Positions 1 through 13,643 of a stretch of DNA of 64,000 nt are shown here, piece after piece. Source of the DNA: Proteus vulgaris (GTDB lineage: Bacteria; Pseudomonadota; Gammaproteobacteria; Enterobacterales; Enterobacteriaceae); the NCBI RefSeq assembly GCF_033708015.1, contig NZ_CP137920.1, forward strand, positions 1,364,001 to 1,428,000, in the 5' to 3' direction. Numbering within the stretch: position 1 is the stretch's first letter; each line of letters begins with the position of its first letter. The notes below the pieces were generated by a model, which did no database searches, was not told where the DNA came from, and saw only the letters and a list, made by a program, of their open reading frames with translations. The position numbers and the translations under genes are program-made.

Positions 1-2215
<2,215 letters not shown>

Positions 2216-2285
2216 TATCTTGAAAACACAGTTATCAGCTAATGAGATCGCTGGTAATCTGCACAACATCATCAATAATTTATAC

Positions 2286-2304
2286 GCCGACATTATGTCG
2301 GCGT
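2286..2304. repeat. Perfect 9-bp inverted repeat between ftsK and lolA
   Basis: Arms CGCCGACAT and ATGTCGGCG flank a single T. There is only a short T-poor tail (GTTATCTC), so it is a weak terminator candidate for ftsK or a hairpin in the lolA leader. An ATG inside the right arm could extend lolA by 11 codons, but the conserved start is downstream. Confidence 0.5.
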
Positions 2305-2327
2305 TATCTCATGCCGAGGCTTGTAGA

Positions 2328-2936
2328 ATGAAAAAAGTATTATTTGCAGTGTGTGCGATGACATTAATAAGTAGCCAAGTCGCTTGGGCTGATGCTCGTC
2401 AAGATTTACAGCAACGATTAAATAAAGTGAATAGTTTTCAAGCAAACTTTAGCCAAACAGTGACCAGTAATGAAGGCTCGCTTATCCAAAAAGGGGAAGG
2501 TAATTTAAAAGTACAACGCCCTGATTTGTTTAATTGGCAAATGACAGCGCCAGATGAGAGTACATTGATCTCTGATGGTAAAACATTGTGGTTTTACAAT
2601 CCGTTTGTAGAACAAGTTACTGCAACTTGGCTTGAAAGTGCCACAACCAATACCCCTTTTATGCTGATTGCTCGTAATGACAGTAAAGAGTGGCAAAACT
2701 ATGACGTAAAACAGTCTGGCGATCGCTTTGAGTTAACACCTAAAGTAGAAAATAGCTTAAAACATTTTACGATAACGGTATTACCTAACGGACAAATTCA
2801 GCAATTTGCAGCCACAGAACAAGATGGTCAAGTAAGCAATTATCAATTGACTGCACAGACTGTGGCACCAATCGATGCATCCGCGTTTCGCTTTACACCT
2901 CCTGCGGGTGTGACTGTGGATGACCAACGTCAGTGA
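2328..2936 (+). CDS. lolA: Outer-membrane lipoprotein carrier protein LolA
   Basis: Periplasmic chaperone that takes lipoproteins from LolCDE and delivers them to LolB. The 202-residue product is close to the E. coli length of 203. It starts with a Sec signal peptide, [21 protein letters not shown], with cleavage predicted before Asp-Ala-Arg. The start at 2328 is chosen because it gives this signal peptide directly; in-frame ATGs upstream would add residues not usual for the family. The 3' end comes within 7 bases of the chosen rarA start. Confidence 0.95.
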   Translation: MKKVLFAVCAMTLISSQVAWADARQDLQQRLNKVNSFQANFSQTVTSNEGSLIQKGEGNLKVQRPDLFNWQMTAPDESTLISDGKTLWFYNPFVEQVTATWLESATTNTPFMLIARNDSKEWQNYDVKQSGDRFELTPKVENSLKHFTITVLPNGQIQQFAATEQDGQVSNYQLTAQTVAPIDASAFRFTPPAGVTVDDQRQ

Positions 2937-2943
2937 GGATATT

Positions 2944-4293
2944 TTGAGTAATTTATCACTCGATTTTTCACGCAATGAGTTCCAACCTTTAGCCGCAAGA
3001 ATGCGGCCTGAAACGTTAGAACAATATATCGGACAAACTCATTTACTTGCCGAAGGTAAACCATTACCACGAGCGATTAAAGCGGGTCAATTGCATTCCA
3101 TGATCTTATGGGGGCCTCCTGGTACGGGTAAAACCACACTTGCTGAGATCATTGGCCGCTATGCGCAAGCTGATATAGAACGATTATCTGCGGTGACATC
3201 GGGTATTAAAGAAATCAGAGAGTCCATTGAAATTGCACGCCAAAACCGCAATGCAGGGCGTAGAACGATTTTGTTTGTTGATGAAGTTCATCGCTTTAAT
3301 AAGAGTCAACAAGATGCTTTTTTGCCTCATATTGAAGACGGTACGATCACTTTTATTGGTGCAACAACAGAAAACCCCTCTTTTGAATTAAATTCCGCGT
3401 TGCTATCCAGAGCAAGGGTTTATTTATTACGCTCATTAACCGAAGTGGATATTGAGCAAGTGCTACAACAAGCACTGGACGATCCCGAACGAGGTTTAGG
3501 TGGGCGCAATATTATCCTGCCAGATGATACACGCAATATGATTGCACAATTGGTTAATGGTGATGCGCGTCGTTCATTAAATTTGCTTGAAATGATGGCA
3601 GATATCGCTGAGGTTGATAATCAAGGAAAACGCGTATTAACACCCGCATTACTGACAGAAATCAGTGGTGAGCGAAGCGCTCGTTTTGATAATAAAGGTG
3701 ATCGCTTTTACGATCTTATTTCTGCATTACACAAATCAGTTAGGGGATCTGCACCTGATGCTGCTCTTTATTGGTATGCAAGGATCATAACCGCAGGTGG
3801 CGATCCGCTTTATGTTGCTCGCCGCTTATTGGCAATAGCATCAGAAGATGTGGGAAATGCTGATCCTCGCGCTATGCAAGTCGCAATTGCTGCATGGGAT
3901 TGTTTTACGCGTGTTGGCCCAGCAGAGGGTGAACGTGCGATTGCTCAAGCAATTGTGTATCTGGCTTGTGCGCCCAAAAGTAATGCGGTTTATACCGCCT
4001 TTAAAGCAGCCATTGCTGATGCGAAAAGTAAACCAGATTATGATGTACCTGAGCATTTGCGTAATGCGCCAACAAAATTAATGAAAGAAATGGGGCTGGG
4101 TGCTGAATATCGTTATGCTCATGATGAACCAAATGCTTATGCGGCAGGAGAAGTCTATTTCCCTAAAGAAATGGCAAATACGCAGTACTATTATCCAGTA
4201 AAAAGAGGGTTAGAGATCAAGGTTGCAGAGAAATTAGACTGGCTTTCTCAACAAGATCAAAATAGTGTTACAAAACGCTATCGCAAAATGTAA
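2944..4293 (+). CDS. rarA: Replication-associated recombination protein RarA (MgsA)
   Basis: AAA+ clamp-loader-like ATPase acting at stalled replication forks. Walker A GPPGTGKT lies near residue 57 and the Walker B stretch [10 protein letters not shown] near residue 110; a sensor region and C-terminal tetramerisation domain follow. The TTG at 2944 is preferred over the ATG at 2920. It gives 449 residues (E. coli 447), starts with SNLSLDFS like the family, has GAGG upstream, and avoids overlapping lolA. If the ATG were used, the protein would gain eight residues and overlap lolA by 17 bases. Confidence 0.93.
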   Translation: MSNLSLDFSRNEFQPLAARMRPETLEQYIGQTHLLAEGKPLPRAIKAGQLHSMILWGPPGTGKTTLAEIIGRYAQADIERLSAVTSGIKEIRESIEIARQNRNAGRRTILFVDEVHRFNKSQQDAFLPHIEDGTITFIGATTENPSFELNSALLSRARVYLLRSLTEVDIEQVLQQALDDPERGLGGRNIILPDDTRNMIAQLVNGDARRSLNLLEMMADIAEVDNQGKRVLTPALLTEISGERSARFDNKGDRFYDLISALHKSVRGSAPDAALYWYARIITAGGDPLYVARRLLAIASEDVGNADPRAMQVAIAAWDCFTRVGPAEGERAIAQAIVYLACAPKSNAVYTAFKAAIADAKSKPDYDVPEHLRNAPTKLMKEMGLGAEYRYAHDEPNAYAAGEVYFPKEMANTQYYYPVKRGLEIKVAEKLDWLSQQDQNSVTKRYRKM

Positions 4294-4387
4294 AGATGCG
4301 GTAAGGTTATTAAAATATCATTAATTTCTTAACTATGCCTTGTCTCAGATATCTTTTTTATAAGATAGGAGAGAAGGTCTTTATTAA

Positions 4388-5701
<1,314 letters not shown>

Positions 5702-5733
5702 TTATTATCTAATTAATTGAGTATTAATAAATT

Positions 5734-5761
5734 AACCCTCTGCTTAGGCAGAGGGTTTTTG
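5734..5761 (+). terminator. Rho-independent terminator after serS
   Basis: GC-rich stem (AACCCTCTGC / GCAGAGGGTT) followed immediately by a T run, 33 bases after the serS stop. Confidence 0.93.
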
Positions 5762-5877
5762 TTTAATAGCATAGAACGAAATAAAAAGCTCAGAAGTTGT
5801 AATTGAAATAAAGTACTGATAAGAATATTACATGATCAATGATGTGTTTGTTACGCATTAATTCAATACGTTGTAAT

Positions 5878-6210
5878 TTAATGAGGCTGAGATAAATAAG
5901 GTAATAAAGTGAGAAATATCTCTATTTTTCTTTCGTTTGTCATATTAACAAAATCGTCCATTGCGATTTCTATATAATCGATAGTTTGATTATGGATCGT
6001 AAATTTATACATTAAATGTCCACTCCAACTACGGTGAACATAGACACAGTTTTCTATACTATAAGAAAGCCACTTATCTTCCATACAGGCAGGTAGCCAA
6101 CCATTTAATATATTTTTTTCAGCCTCTTTAGTTAGAGAATAGTTAATATAATGAATTAATGGCTTTTTTTCAAAATACTTTAAATTCTTTAATATTTCTT
6201 TACTTGGCAT
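5878..6210 (-). CDS. Uncharacterised 110-residue protein
   Basis: Function not assigned. The product is soluble, rich in Lys, Ile, Tyr and Trp, with no signal peptide or membrane segment. Its centre reads EDKWLSYSIENCVYVHRSWSGHL, similar in pattern to a widespread small family of unknown function in which a Trp-rich core contains a His-Arg-Ser-Trp motif (recalled, not searched). The start at 6210 is preferred to the ATG at 6243 because a GGA lies 9 bases upstream of it, while the longer form has no visible ribosome site. It stands alone, convergent with serS, in AT-rich DNA. Confidence 0.6.
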   Translation of the reverse strand: MPSKEILKNLKYFEKKPLIHYINYSLTKEAEKNILNGWLPACMEDKWLSYSIENCVYVHRSWSGHLMYKFTIHNQTIDYIEIAMDDFVNMTNERKIEIFLTLLPYLSQPH

Positions 6211-6600
6211 TTTATTTATTCCATAAATTATAGTTATTGCCATAGAGTACTGAAATCAATCTAATTGATCAAAAGAAATAGATAAAACTTCATGCTCTTT
6301 AATATAAAGAAGTGATACATAATATTATGTGGAAATAAAAAACAGCAGATGTTACTTATAATTTCCCATCAATAAAAATAGGTTTCAATATACATATAAA
6401 GTATCAAATTAATAGATGATTATAAAAAAATTCTTACTAAATAAAGCAAGATTAAATAAAAATATAATGCAATCTGCCATTGGTTAAACCGATCACGGCA
6501 GATCCTATTTATGCTGTTAAATTAGATCTATCACTCGAATTTACTTCTGCGATTTTATGGTATGTCTGTTTAATTAGAACCCAACCAAAGAGCATAATTT
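6211..6600. other. Intergenic region upstream of allD
   Basis: Very AT-rich, no credible gene. An imperfect hairpin with arms ATCTGCC / GGCAGAT lies at about 6472-6504. It is either a relic terminator or a leader structure for allD. Confidence 0.4.
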
Positions 6601-7650
6601 ATGATAGTTTCTAAACAGCAGTTACATCAATTAATAAAAAATAAATTACATCATGCAGGGTTAAGTGACGCTCATGCGGATACGGTAGCCGATGTCTTAG
6701 TCCATGCTGATGCCAAAGGTATTCATTCTCATGGTGCTGTACGTGTAGAGTATTATGCTGAGCGGATCAGCAAAGGTGGTACCAATACGGCTCCTGATTT
6801 TACTTATACTGAAACGGGACCATGTAGTGCTGTATTTGATGGTGATAATGGTGCTGGGCATGTTGCAGCGAGCGAGGCAATGGAACGTGCAATTAAAATA
6901 GCACAAGAAAAGGGCGTTGCGGTTGTTGGCGTAAGACGAATCGGTCATAGTGGCGCATTGTCTTACTTTGTAGAACAAGCATCACAAGCAGGTATGATAG
7001 GTATTTCACTGTGCCAATCCGATCCCATGGTTGTTCCTTTTGGTGGTTCAGAAGTTTATTATGGTACGAATCCTATCGCTTTTTCAGCTCCCGGAGTCGG
7101 TGATAAACATATTACATTTGATATGGCAACAACTGTACAGGCATGGGGTAAGGTACTAGATGCACGTTCACGGCATGTGGATATACCCGATACTTGGGCA
7201 GTCGACGAGCGTGGAAAACCGACGACGGATCCCTTTGCAGTAAAAGGATTATTGCCTATTGCGGGGCCTAAAGGTTATGGTTTAATGATGATGGTTGATG
7301 TGTTGTCTGGGATCTTGCTTGGGCTTCCTTTTGGTAAGCATGTCAGTTCGATGTATCACGATTTAACCGAAGGGCGAGAACTCGGCCAATTGCATATTGT
7401 GATTAATCCTGCTTTCTTTACTGATGCCACAATATTTAGAGAACATATCTCACAGGTTATGAGTGAGTTAAATGCTATTAAGCCTGCACCGAATGTAGAT
7501 AAAGTTCTCTATCCTGGAGAAAACAGTCAAATCGAAGAACAAAGAAGTGAAAAAGAAGGTATTGAAATTGTTGATGAAATTTATAACTATTTAATATCTG
7601 ACGTACTTTACAATAAATCTTATGATAATAAAAATCCGTTCGCGAGTTAA
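6601..7650 (+). CDS. allD: Ureidoglycolate dehydrogenase (NAD+), AllD-type
   Basis: Cytosolic enzyme of allantoin breakdown that oxidises (S)-ureidoglycolate to oxalurate with NAD+. It belongs to the malate/L-lactate dehydrogenase type 2 fold. The 349 residues match E. coli AllD, with near-identical blocks such as ADAKGIHSHGAVRVEYYAER, CQSDPMVVPFGG, MATTVQAWGKVLDARSR and AGPKGYGLMMMVDVLSG, and the same C-terminus type (NPFA). The catalytic His-Ser-His region is intact. No other allantoin genes are in view, so its pathway role here is uncertain; a related 2-oxoacid reductase role is possible. Confidence 0.88.
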   Translation: MIVSKQQLHQLIKNKLHHAGLSDAHADTVADVLVHADAKGIHSHGAVRVEYYAERISKGGTNTAPDFTYTETGPCSAVFDGDNGAGHVAASEAMERAIKIAQEKGVAVVGVRRIGHSGALSYFVEQASQAGMIGISLCQSDPMVVPFGGSEVYYGTNPIAFSAPGVGDKHITFDMATTVQAWGKVLDARSRHVDIPDTWAVDERGKPTTDPFAVKGLLPIAGPKGYGLMMMVDVLSGILLGLPFGKHVSSMYHDLTEGRELGQLHIVINPAFFTDATIFREHISQVMSELNAIKPAPNVDKVLYPGENSQIEEQRSEKEGIEIVDEIYNYLISDVLYNKSYDNKNPFAS

Positions 7651-7670
7651 TGATGAGCTGATTTATTCTA

Positions 7671-7716
7671 GATAATAAAAAACACCCCAACGTTGATGTT
7701 TAACTGTTGGGGTGTA
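7671..7716 (-). terminator. Terminator downstream of the minus-strand membrane gene
   Basis: Stem ACACCCCAAC / GTTGGGGTGT. Read on the minus strand, the stem is followed by TTTTTTATT. It probably also helps end allD transcription from the other side. Confidence 0.85.
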
Positions 7717-7758
7717 AATAAAAACGTTATTTTTCGGTTTAATTAATTAAATTGTATA

Positions 7759-8637
7759 TTAGCTCACTAACTTACCGATATTAGATCCCGCCGTTTTATT
7801 AAGAGAAATTGTTCCATTTCCACCGCTATTTTCTTGGTTGTCTACATTATGGTGATAAAAAATATCACGATAAGAGCCATACATCGCAGTGTAAGAAAGA
7901 GGAATAGTAATTAATAATCCTAAACCAAATGGAATAAGGCTAATGGCGAGAATAAAAAACAGTAAAATAAAGAAGAAAAAACCACCTGCTAAATTTATTT
8001 TTACTGCGGAAAGGCTTGCTTTAACGGCAGGAAATGCTTTATAGCCGTTGACTAACACCAAAGCTGGGACAAACCAATAAGCTGCCGTACTCAGTGCACC
8101 AAAGATAGCCATAATAATAAAAAACAGCATAAAGCCAGAAGAGTTATCTAACATCATTTCAGCAATAATTTCTTCTGGATAATCACTATTGATAGCATAA
8201 AAAATATCCATCATCGCCGCACTACTGACGATAACGGCAAGAATAATACCAGCAAGTAAAATTAGAAAACTAATACCGTAAGCACCCATCAAGCTAAGGT
8301 AACGTTTGTTGTAAAAACCAAAAAATAAGTTATCAACATCAATTCGCTGAGTTTCATACTGTTGATGGGCAATTGCCACAATACCTGCGGCTAATACAGT
8401 CGTAATAAAAGGTGAGATAATCGGACCAATTAGCGGAATAAATCCAAGAATAGTCGATATAATAAGACTAACGATAAAGTAGATAATAATAACGCCTATC
8501 CACATCCAAAAACGCTCTTTTATTAAATCCCACCCCAGCCCTAACCAGCGAACGCCGCCTGCGGCACCTCGCGCTTGAGGAATAGGCGTAAATACCTCTT
8601 GTGGCTCTGTTGGCGATGAATTATTGTTTTGTTCCAT
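7759..8637 (-). CDS. Multi-pass inner-membrane protein, BPSS1780-like family
   Basis: A 292-residue integral membrane protein of unknown function. A soluble N-terminus with the GVRWLGLGWDLIKERFWMW block is followed by about five or six hydrophobic segments, including paired helices near residues 50-95, 125-155, 180-205 and 225-255, and a polar Asn-rich tail. The overall pattern fits the BPSS1780-type membrane protein family (recognised by eye). AAGG lies about 8 bases before the ATG. It is a single gene with its own terminator, unlike the dms region found here in E. coli. Confidence 0.8.
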   Translation of the reverse strand: MEQNNNSSPTEPQEVFTPIPQARGAAGGVRWLGLGWDLIKERFWMWIGVIIIYFIVSLIISTILGFIPLIGPIISPFITTVLAAGIVAIAHQQYETQRIDVDNLFFGFYNKRYLSLMGAYGISFLILLAGIILAVIVSSAAMMDIFYAINSDYPEEIIAEMMLDNSSGFMLFFIIMAIFGALSTAAYWFVPALVLVNGYKAFPAVKASLSAVKINLAGGFFFFILLFFILAISLIPFGLGLLITIPLSYTAMYGSYRDIFYHHNVDNQENSGGNGTISLNKTAGSNIGKLVS

Positions 8638-9004
8638 TTCCTGTACCTTAATCCCAATATCTTTGTTTATAAAATATAAGTCTTCTATAATATCTTTTTG
8701 TTTTGTTATTAATCAACAGTATTAAAGCTAATATAGGTTAAGGATAATCTTATAAAGACATGTTTAAATATGTTGGTCATTTCATATTGATAATAAAAAA
8801 TAAACAAAATAGTGTAAAAATCATTAATCTCATAAAAAGTATATTATTTTCAAAAAATACTATTCAGACTAGGATGACATAAGATGAGAAGAATAAAGAG
8901 ATATGAAAAATAATGCTTTCTCTAGTATTAATGTGGTTTTACTTTATAAACAAAAAAGCAGCGCTTAAAACCGCTGCTTCTAAATTAATATTAAGGAAAA
9001 TAAC
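8638..9004. other. Intergenic region between the membrane gene and pflA
   Basis: AT-rich with no gene. It holds the promoter side of the minus-strand membrane gene and, at 8952-8980, the pflA terminator. Confidence 0.5.
8952..8980 (-). terminator. Terminator after pflA
   Basis: Stem GAAGCAGCG / CGCTGCTTTT on the minus strand followed by a T run, 25 bases past the pflA stop. Confidence 0.88.
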
Positions 9005-9745
9005 TTAATAGATAACTTTATGGCCGTAAGATTCAAGTATTGATTTTACATTCTCCATCGTCTCTTTGGACGGTGGATGAATGCCATCTAGTTTGTATTC
9101 TTCTCCTAAAGCGACCCATTTATGTTTGCCAAGTTCGTGGTAAGGAAGAAGTTCTACTTTTTCGATATTTTTCATATCTTTAATAAATTCACCTAACCGA
9201 TGAGCAGAATCATCATCGTCAGACCAACCTGGCACAACCACATAGCGAATCCATGTTTTTTGACCTCGTTTTGCTAAATAACGAGCGAATTCAAGCGTAC
9301 GCTGGTTTGATACACCAACCAGTTTCTGATGGATCTCATCATTGACTTGTTTTAGATCGAGCATCACTAAGTCAGTGGCATCCATTAATTCATCAATGAC
9401 TGGGTCATAACGACGAACAAAACCGTTAGTATCTAGGCAAGTATGGATATTTTCTTTTTGACATGCGCGGAACCAATCACGTACAAACTCTGCTTGCAAA
9501 ATTGCTTCGCCACCTGAAGCAGTCACACCGCCCCCTGAAGCATTCATAAAATGACGATAGGTAACCGCCTCTTTCATGAGTTCATCAACGGTGACGATTT
9601 GCCCACCATGAGTATCCCATGTGTCACGGTTGTGACAATAGAGGCATCTCATTAGGCATCCTTGAAAGAAAACAATGAAACGTATTCCGGGACCGTCAAC
9701 AGTACCGCAGGATTCAAATGAGTGGATACGACCAAGTACGGACAT
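9005..9745 (-). CDS. pflA: Pyruvate formate-lyase 1-activating enzyme
   Basis: Radical SAM enzyme that installs the glycyl radical on PflB under anaerobic conditions. The Cys-x3-Cys-x2-Cys iron-sulfur motif is visible as CLMRCLYC near residue 30, followed by the Gly-rich SAM region ([13 protein letters not shown]). Its 246 residues match E. coli. The ATG is preceded by GGAG. It lies downstream of pflB with an intervening hairpin, so it can be cotranscribed at a lower level. Confidence 0.97.
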   Translation of the reverse strand: MSVLGRIHSFESCGTVDGPGIRFIVFFQGCLMRCLYCHNRDTWDTHGGQIVTVDELMKEAVTYRHFMNASGGGVTASGGEAILQAEFVRDWFRACQKENIHTCLDTNGFVRRYDPVIDELMDATDLVMLDLKQVNDEIHQKLVGVSNQRTLEFARYLAKRGQKTWIRYVVVPGWSDDDDSAHRLGEFIKDMKNIEKVELLPYHELGKHKWVALGEEYKLDGIHPPSKETMENVKSILESYGHKVIY

Positions 9746-9774
9746 AACAGGGTTACTCCAAAACTGTCTAATAA

Positions 9775-9799
9775 AAAGGCCCCAAAGTAGGGGCCTTTA
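9775..9799 (-). terminator. Hairpin terminator between pflB and pflA
   Basis: Stem AAAGGCCCC / GGGGCCTTT followed on the minus strand by TTATT. It probably ends most pflB transcripts and lets a fraction reach pflA. Confidence 0.85.
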
Positions 9800-9851
9800 T
9801 TCTAAGCGATTTTATCTACTTTCTCAGTAAATAAATGCATGAGTTATCAAA

Positions 9852-12134
9852 TTACATTGTTTGTGTAAATGTACGGGTGATAACGTCTTGCTGTTGCTCT
9901 TTAGTCAGTGAGTTAAAGCGAACGGCATAACCAGAAACACGGATAGTTAACTGAGGATATTTCTCAGGATCTTCCATTGCTTCTAACAGCATTTCACGAT
10001 TCATCACGTTGACGTTCAGGTGTTGACCACCTTCGATGCCTGCTTCGTGGTGGAAATAACCATCCATTAGGCCAGCAAGGTTAGCTTTACGAACATCATC
10101 ATCTTTACCTAATGCATTAGGTACGATTGAGAAGGTATAAGAAATACCATCTTTCGCATAAGCAAATGGCAGTTTTGCAACAGAAGTCAGAGAAGCTACC
10201 GCACCTTTTTGGTCACGACCGTGCATTGGGTTAGCACCTGGTCCGAATGGTGCGCCTGCACGACGACCGTCTGGAGTATTACCTGTTTTCTTACCGTAAA
10301 CAACGTTTGAAGTGATAGTCAGGATTGACTGTGTAGGTACCGCATTACGGTATGTACGCAGTTTCTGAATTTTCTTCATAAAGCGTTCAACTAAGTCACA
10401 AGCGATATCATCTACACGAGGATCGTTGTTACCAAATTGTGGGTATTCGCCATCAATTTTGAAGTCAATCGCTAAGCCGTTTTCATCACGGACAGGAGAA
10501 ACTTTTGCATATTTGATTGCAGACAGTGAGTCAGCAGCAACAGACAGACCTGCGATACCACATGCCATTGTACGATATACGTCACGGTCATGAAGTGCCA
10601 TCAGAGCGGCTTCATAGCTGTATTTATCGTGCATGTAGTGGATAACGTTCAACGCAGTAACGTACTGAGTTGCTAACCAATCCATAAAGTGATCCATTTG
10701 GTTCATCACGGTATCGAAGTTTAATACATCGTCCATGATTGGCGCATGTTTTGGACCTACTTGGATTTTCAGTTTTTCGTCAACACCACCATTGATGGTA
10801 TACAGTAAGGTTTTCGCTAAGTTTGCACGAGCACCGAAGAACTGCATTTGTTTACCAACAACCATTGGGCTAACACAACATGCGATTGCATAGTCATCGC
10901 TGTCGAAGTCAGGACGCATTAAGTCATCATTTTCGTACTGGATTGAAGACGTATCGATTGAGACTTTTGCTGCGTATTTTTTGAAGTTGATAGGCAGTTG
11001 TTCTGACCACAGAATGGTCATGTTTGGTTCTGGTGATGGACCCATTGTGTACAGGGTATTTAAGAAACGGAAAGTATTCTTAGTTACCAGAGTACGGCCA
11101 TCTAAACCCATACCTGCTAAAGATTCTGTTGCCCAGATTGGGTCACCAGAGAACAGCTCATCATATTCAGGAGTACGTAAGAAACGAACCATACGTAATT
11201 TCATGACTAAGTGGTCAATTAATTCCTGAGCTTGTTCTTCTGTCAGTAAACCTGCTTCAATATCACGTTGGATGTAGATATCTAAGAAAGTCGATACACG
11301 ACCAAATGACATTGCAGCGCCGTTTTGAGATTTAACAGCGGCTAAGTAACCGAAGTAAGTCCATTGTACGGCTTCTTTTGCATTTTGAGCTGGGCGAGAA
11401 ATATCGTAACCATATTTTGCCGCCATTTCTTGGATTTGACCTAAAGCAGCGTGCTGCTCTGCGATTTCTTCACGCAGTTGAATAGTCATTTCCAAATCTT
11501 CGCCTTTTTCCATTCTTTCTTGTAAAGAAGTGAATTGGGCAAATTTATCTTTACGCAGGAACTCAATACCATACAGTGCAACACGACGGTAGTCACCAAT
11601 GATACGACCACGGCCATATGCATCTGGCAGACCAGTTAAGATACCTGATTTACGGCATTTTAGGATGTCTGGAGTATAAACATCGAAAACACCTTGGTTG
11701 TGAGTTTTACGGTAATCAGTAAAGATTTTTTTCAGTTCTGGATCTAGCTCACGGTTATAAGCGTGGCAAGAACTTTCAACCATACGGATCCCACCGAATG
11801 GGATGATTGCACGTTTTAGAGGTGCATCAGTCTGTAAACCGACGATTTGTTCTAAATCTTTCTCGATATAACCAGCATCGTGAGAAGTGATAGTTGAAGC
11901 AACAGAAGTATCAAAATCAACCGGCGCGTGCGTGCGGTTTTCGATTTTGATGCCTTCCATAACTTGTTCCCAAAGTGTATCAGTTGCTTTAGTGGAACCT
12001 GCTAGGAAAGATTCGTCGCCTTCATATGGAGTGTAGTTTTTTTGAATAAAGTCACGAACGTTAACACCGTTCTGCCATTCACCTTCAGAAAAACCTTTCC
12101 ATGCTTCAGCAAATTTTTCATTTAAATCAGACAT
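9852..12134 (-). CDS. pflB: Formate C-acetyltransferase (pyruvate formate-lyase)
   Basis: Central fermentative enzyme converting pyruvate and CoA to acetyl-CoA and formate. The 760 residues equal E. coli PflB. The adjacent catalytic cysteines are seen in [11 protein letters not shown], and the glycyl-radical site in [11 protein letters not shown] close to the C-terminus. AAGGTAG precedes the ATG. Order focA-pflB-pflA is conserved, with only 54 bases between focA and pflB. Expression is expected to depend on FNR and ArcA acting upstream of focA, as in E. coli. Confidence 0.98.
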   Translation of the reverse strand: MSDLNEKFAEAWKGFSEGEWQNGVNVRDFIQKNYTPYEGDESFLAGSTKATDTLWEQVMEGIKIENRTHAPVDFDTSVASTITSHDAGYIEKDLEQIVGLQTDAPLKRAIIPFGGIRMVESSCHAYNRELDPELKKIFTDYRKTHNQGVFDVYTPDILKCRKSGILTGLPDAYGRGRIIGDYRRVALYGIEFLRKDKFAQFTSLQERMEKGEDLEMTIQLREEIAEQHAALGQIQEMAAKYGYDISRPAQNAKEAVQWTYFGYLAAVKSQNGAAMSFGRVSTFLDIYIQRDIEAGLLTEEQAQELIDHLVMKLRMVRFLRTPEYDELFSGDPIWATESLAGMGLDGRTLVTKNTFRFLNTLYTMGPSPEPNMTILWSEQLPINFKKYAAKVSIDTSSIQYENDDLMRPDFDSDDYAIACCVSPMVVGKQMQFFGARANLAKTLLYTINGGVDEKLKIQVGPKHAPIMDDVLNFDTVMNQMDHFMDWLATQYVTALNVIHYMHDKYSYEAALMALHDRDVYRTMACGIAGLSVAADSLSAIKYAKVSPVRDENGLAIDFKIDGEYPQFGNNDPRVDDIACDLVERFMKKIQKLRTYRNAVPTQSILTITSNVVYGKKTGNTPDGRRAGAPFGPGANPMHGRDQKGAVASLTSVAKLPFAYAKDGISYTFSIVPNALGKDDDVRKANLAGLMDGYFHHEAGIEGGQHLNVNVMNREMLLEAMEDPEKYPQLTIRVSGYAVRFNSLTKEQQQDVITRTFTQTM

Positions 12135-12188
12135 GATACTTCTACCTTTTTACAATGGAACTTAAGAAATCAGTCATATCTGCACGGA

Positions 12189-13043
12189 TTAATGTTTGTC
12201 ACCGCGCAGATGCATTAACCAGTATACCAGACCGACTAGGACTGCCCCGCCAATAATGTTACCGATAGTGACAGGTAATAAATTATTAGAGAGAAAATTT
12301 GATACAGTTAAATTTGAAAATTGTTCGGGTGATGCACCTACTTTAGTCCAGAATTCTGCTGGTGCAAAATCCTTAATCACAATACCTAAAGGAATAAGAA
12401 ACATGTTAGCGATACTGTGCTCAAAACCACTAGCAACGAACATACCGATAGGTAAAATCAGTGCAAAAAGCTTATCAATCAGCGTACGACCTGCATAGCT
12501 CATCCATACTGCAAGACAAACCATTAAGTTAGCAAGAATACCTAAACAAACAGCTTCAATAAACGTGTGCTCAAGTTTATGTTGCGCAGTTTGTAAAACA
12601 TTCAGCCCCCAAAGCCCATTTGCTACCATATGCTGACCAGCAAACCACATTAATGCGACAAAAAAGAGTGCGCCAATAAAGTTACCAAGATAGACATTTA
12701 TCCAGTTAGCAAACATTTTGCTCCAAGATATACGTCCAGTTGCTTTAGGAATAATAGTAAGAACAGTTGAGGTAAATAAATCCGCGCCACAAACGACAAC
12801 GAGCATTAACCCCAAAGAGAAGCAGATCCCACCGACTAATTTAGCCAGCCCAAAAGGAACAGATGCGGTACCTGTAGTAGCAGTAATATAAAAAACAAAA
12901 GCAATTGATATAAACATTCCCGCAGTAAATGCAGATAAATAAGTCATTGGGATCTGTTTATTTGCTTTATAACAACATGCATCATCGGCAACTTTTGCCA
13001 TATCAGCAGGTGATAATAAATTAAAAGGGCTGTCAGCTTTCAT
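12189..13043 (-). CDS. focA: Formate channel FocA
   Basis: Pentameric inner-membrane formate/nitrite-family channel that exports and re-imports formate made by PflB. The 284 residues are close to the E. coli length of 285, with six membrane segments. Family features include the N-terminal SPFNLLSPADMAKVADDA block that gates the pore and interacts with PflB, and the GNFIGALFF and GNIIGGAVLVG repeats. It is the first gene of the focA-pflB operon and faces a 672-base gap carrying regulatory sites. Confidence 0.97.
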   Translation of the reverse strand: MKADSPFNLLSPADMAKVADDACCYKANKQIPMTYLSAFTAGMFISIAFVFYITATTGTASVPFGLAKLVGGICFSLGLMLVVVCGADLFTSTVLTIIPKATGRISWSKMFANWINVYLGNFIGALFFVALMWFAGQHMVANGLWGLNVLQTAQHKLEHTFIEAVCLGILANLMVCLAVWMSYAGRTLIDKLFALILPIGMFVASGFEHSIANMFLIPLGIVIKDFAPAEFWTKVGASPEQFSNLTVSNFLSNNLLPVTIGNIIGGAVLVGLVYWLMHLRGDKH

Positions 13044-13114
13044 ACTAACACTCTCTTATATGTTGGAATAATTATAGCACGCAATAATAGTAGCAAAGGG
13101 GCTTACATCTAAAA

Positions 13115-13128
13115 TTGATATGGATCAT
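13115..13128 (-). promoter_or_regulatory. Predicted FNR-binding site upstream of focA
   Basis: TTGATATGGATCAT matches the FNR consensus TTGAT-N4-ATCAA at nine of ten positions. It lies about 72-85 bases before the focA start codon, a position compatible with class II activation of a nearby promoter in anaerobic conditions. Confidence 0.75.
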
Positions 13129-13546
13129 AGTCACTCATTAGAATCCCATTTTTAGTGCGTAAAAACCCACTATTTCGACTATAACTATTTGATTAATAAA
13201 ATAAAAAAATTTTTTAAAAATTATCAAAAAATTTTAGACCAGCTGGATAAATAAAGTAGAAAGTAAATATAAAGTATTATTAATACTCGGTATGTTAATA
13301 ATCAAAAATTAAAATTAACGTCTTATTTACTTTTGTCATAAATATAAACATTACTTTATTTATGGTTAATCTTTAATGATTACTCCAGACATATATCCAT
13401 TATAAAAATAAGGTTTTTAAATTTTTGAGATCTGCTTAAACAAATAGCAATTTAAACTGGATTTAAGTGCCATTGTTGGTTTAAAAGTTTAATATATATT
13501 TATAGTTTCATATTAAATGCCTTAAATCGTCAGTTTTGCCATATTT

Positions 13547-13593
13547 TGACAATTTTGTCAGATGGCAAAATTGTCATATTGACAAATCTGTCA
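13547..13593. promoter_or_regulatory. Three tandem TGACA-N4-TGTCA dyads
   Basis: TGACAATTTTGTCA (13547-13560), TGGCAAAATTGTCA (13563-13576) and TGACAAATCTGTCA (13580-13593) are three successive near-palindromes whose centres are 16 and 17 bases apart. The array looks like a cooperative repressor or activator operator. The regulator is not known to me: the pattern is neither the FNR nor the CRP consensus. Confidence 0.65.
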
Positions 13594-13616
13594 ATATTTT
13601 ATTTTGCTAAAAATAA

Positions 13617-13643
13617 AACACTCTACTTTTCAATAGAGTGTTT
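13617..13643 (-). terminator. Terminator after ycaO
   Basis: Stem AAACACTCTA / TAGAGTGTTT followed on the minus strand by TATTTTT, 73 bases beyond the ycaO stop. Confidence 0.85.

Noticed and set aside
10981..11229. 82-residue plus-strand ORF inside pflB
   Set aside because: Antisense to a highly conserved enzyme, with no ribosome site or family features.
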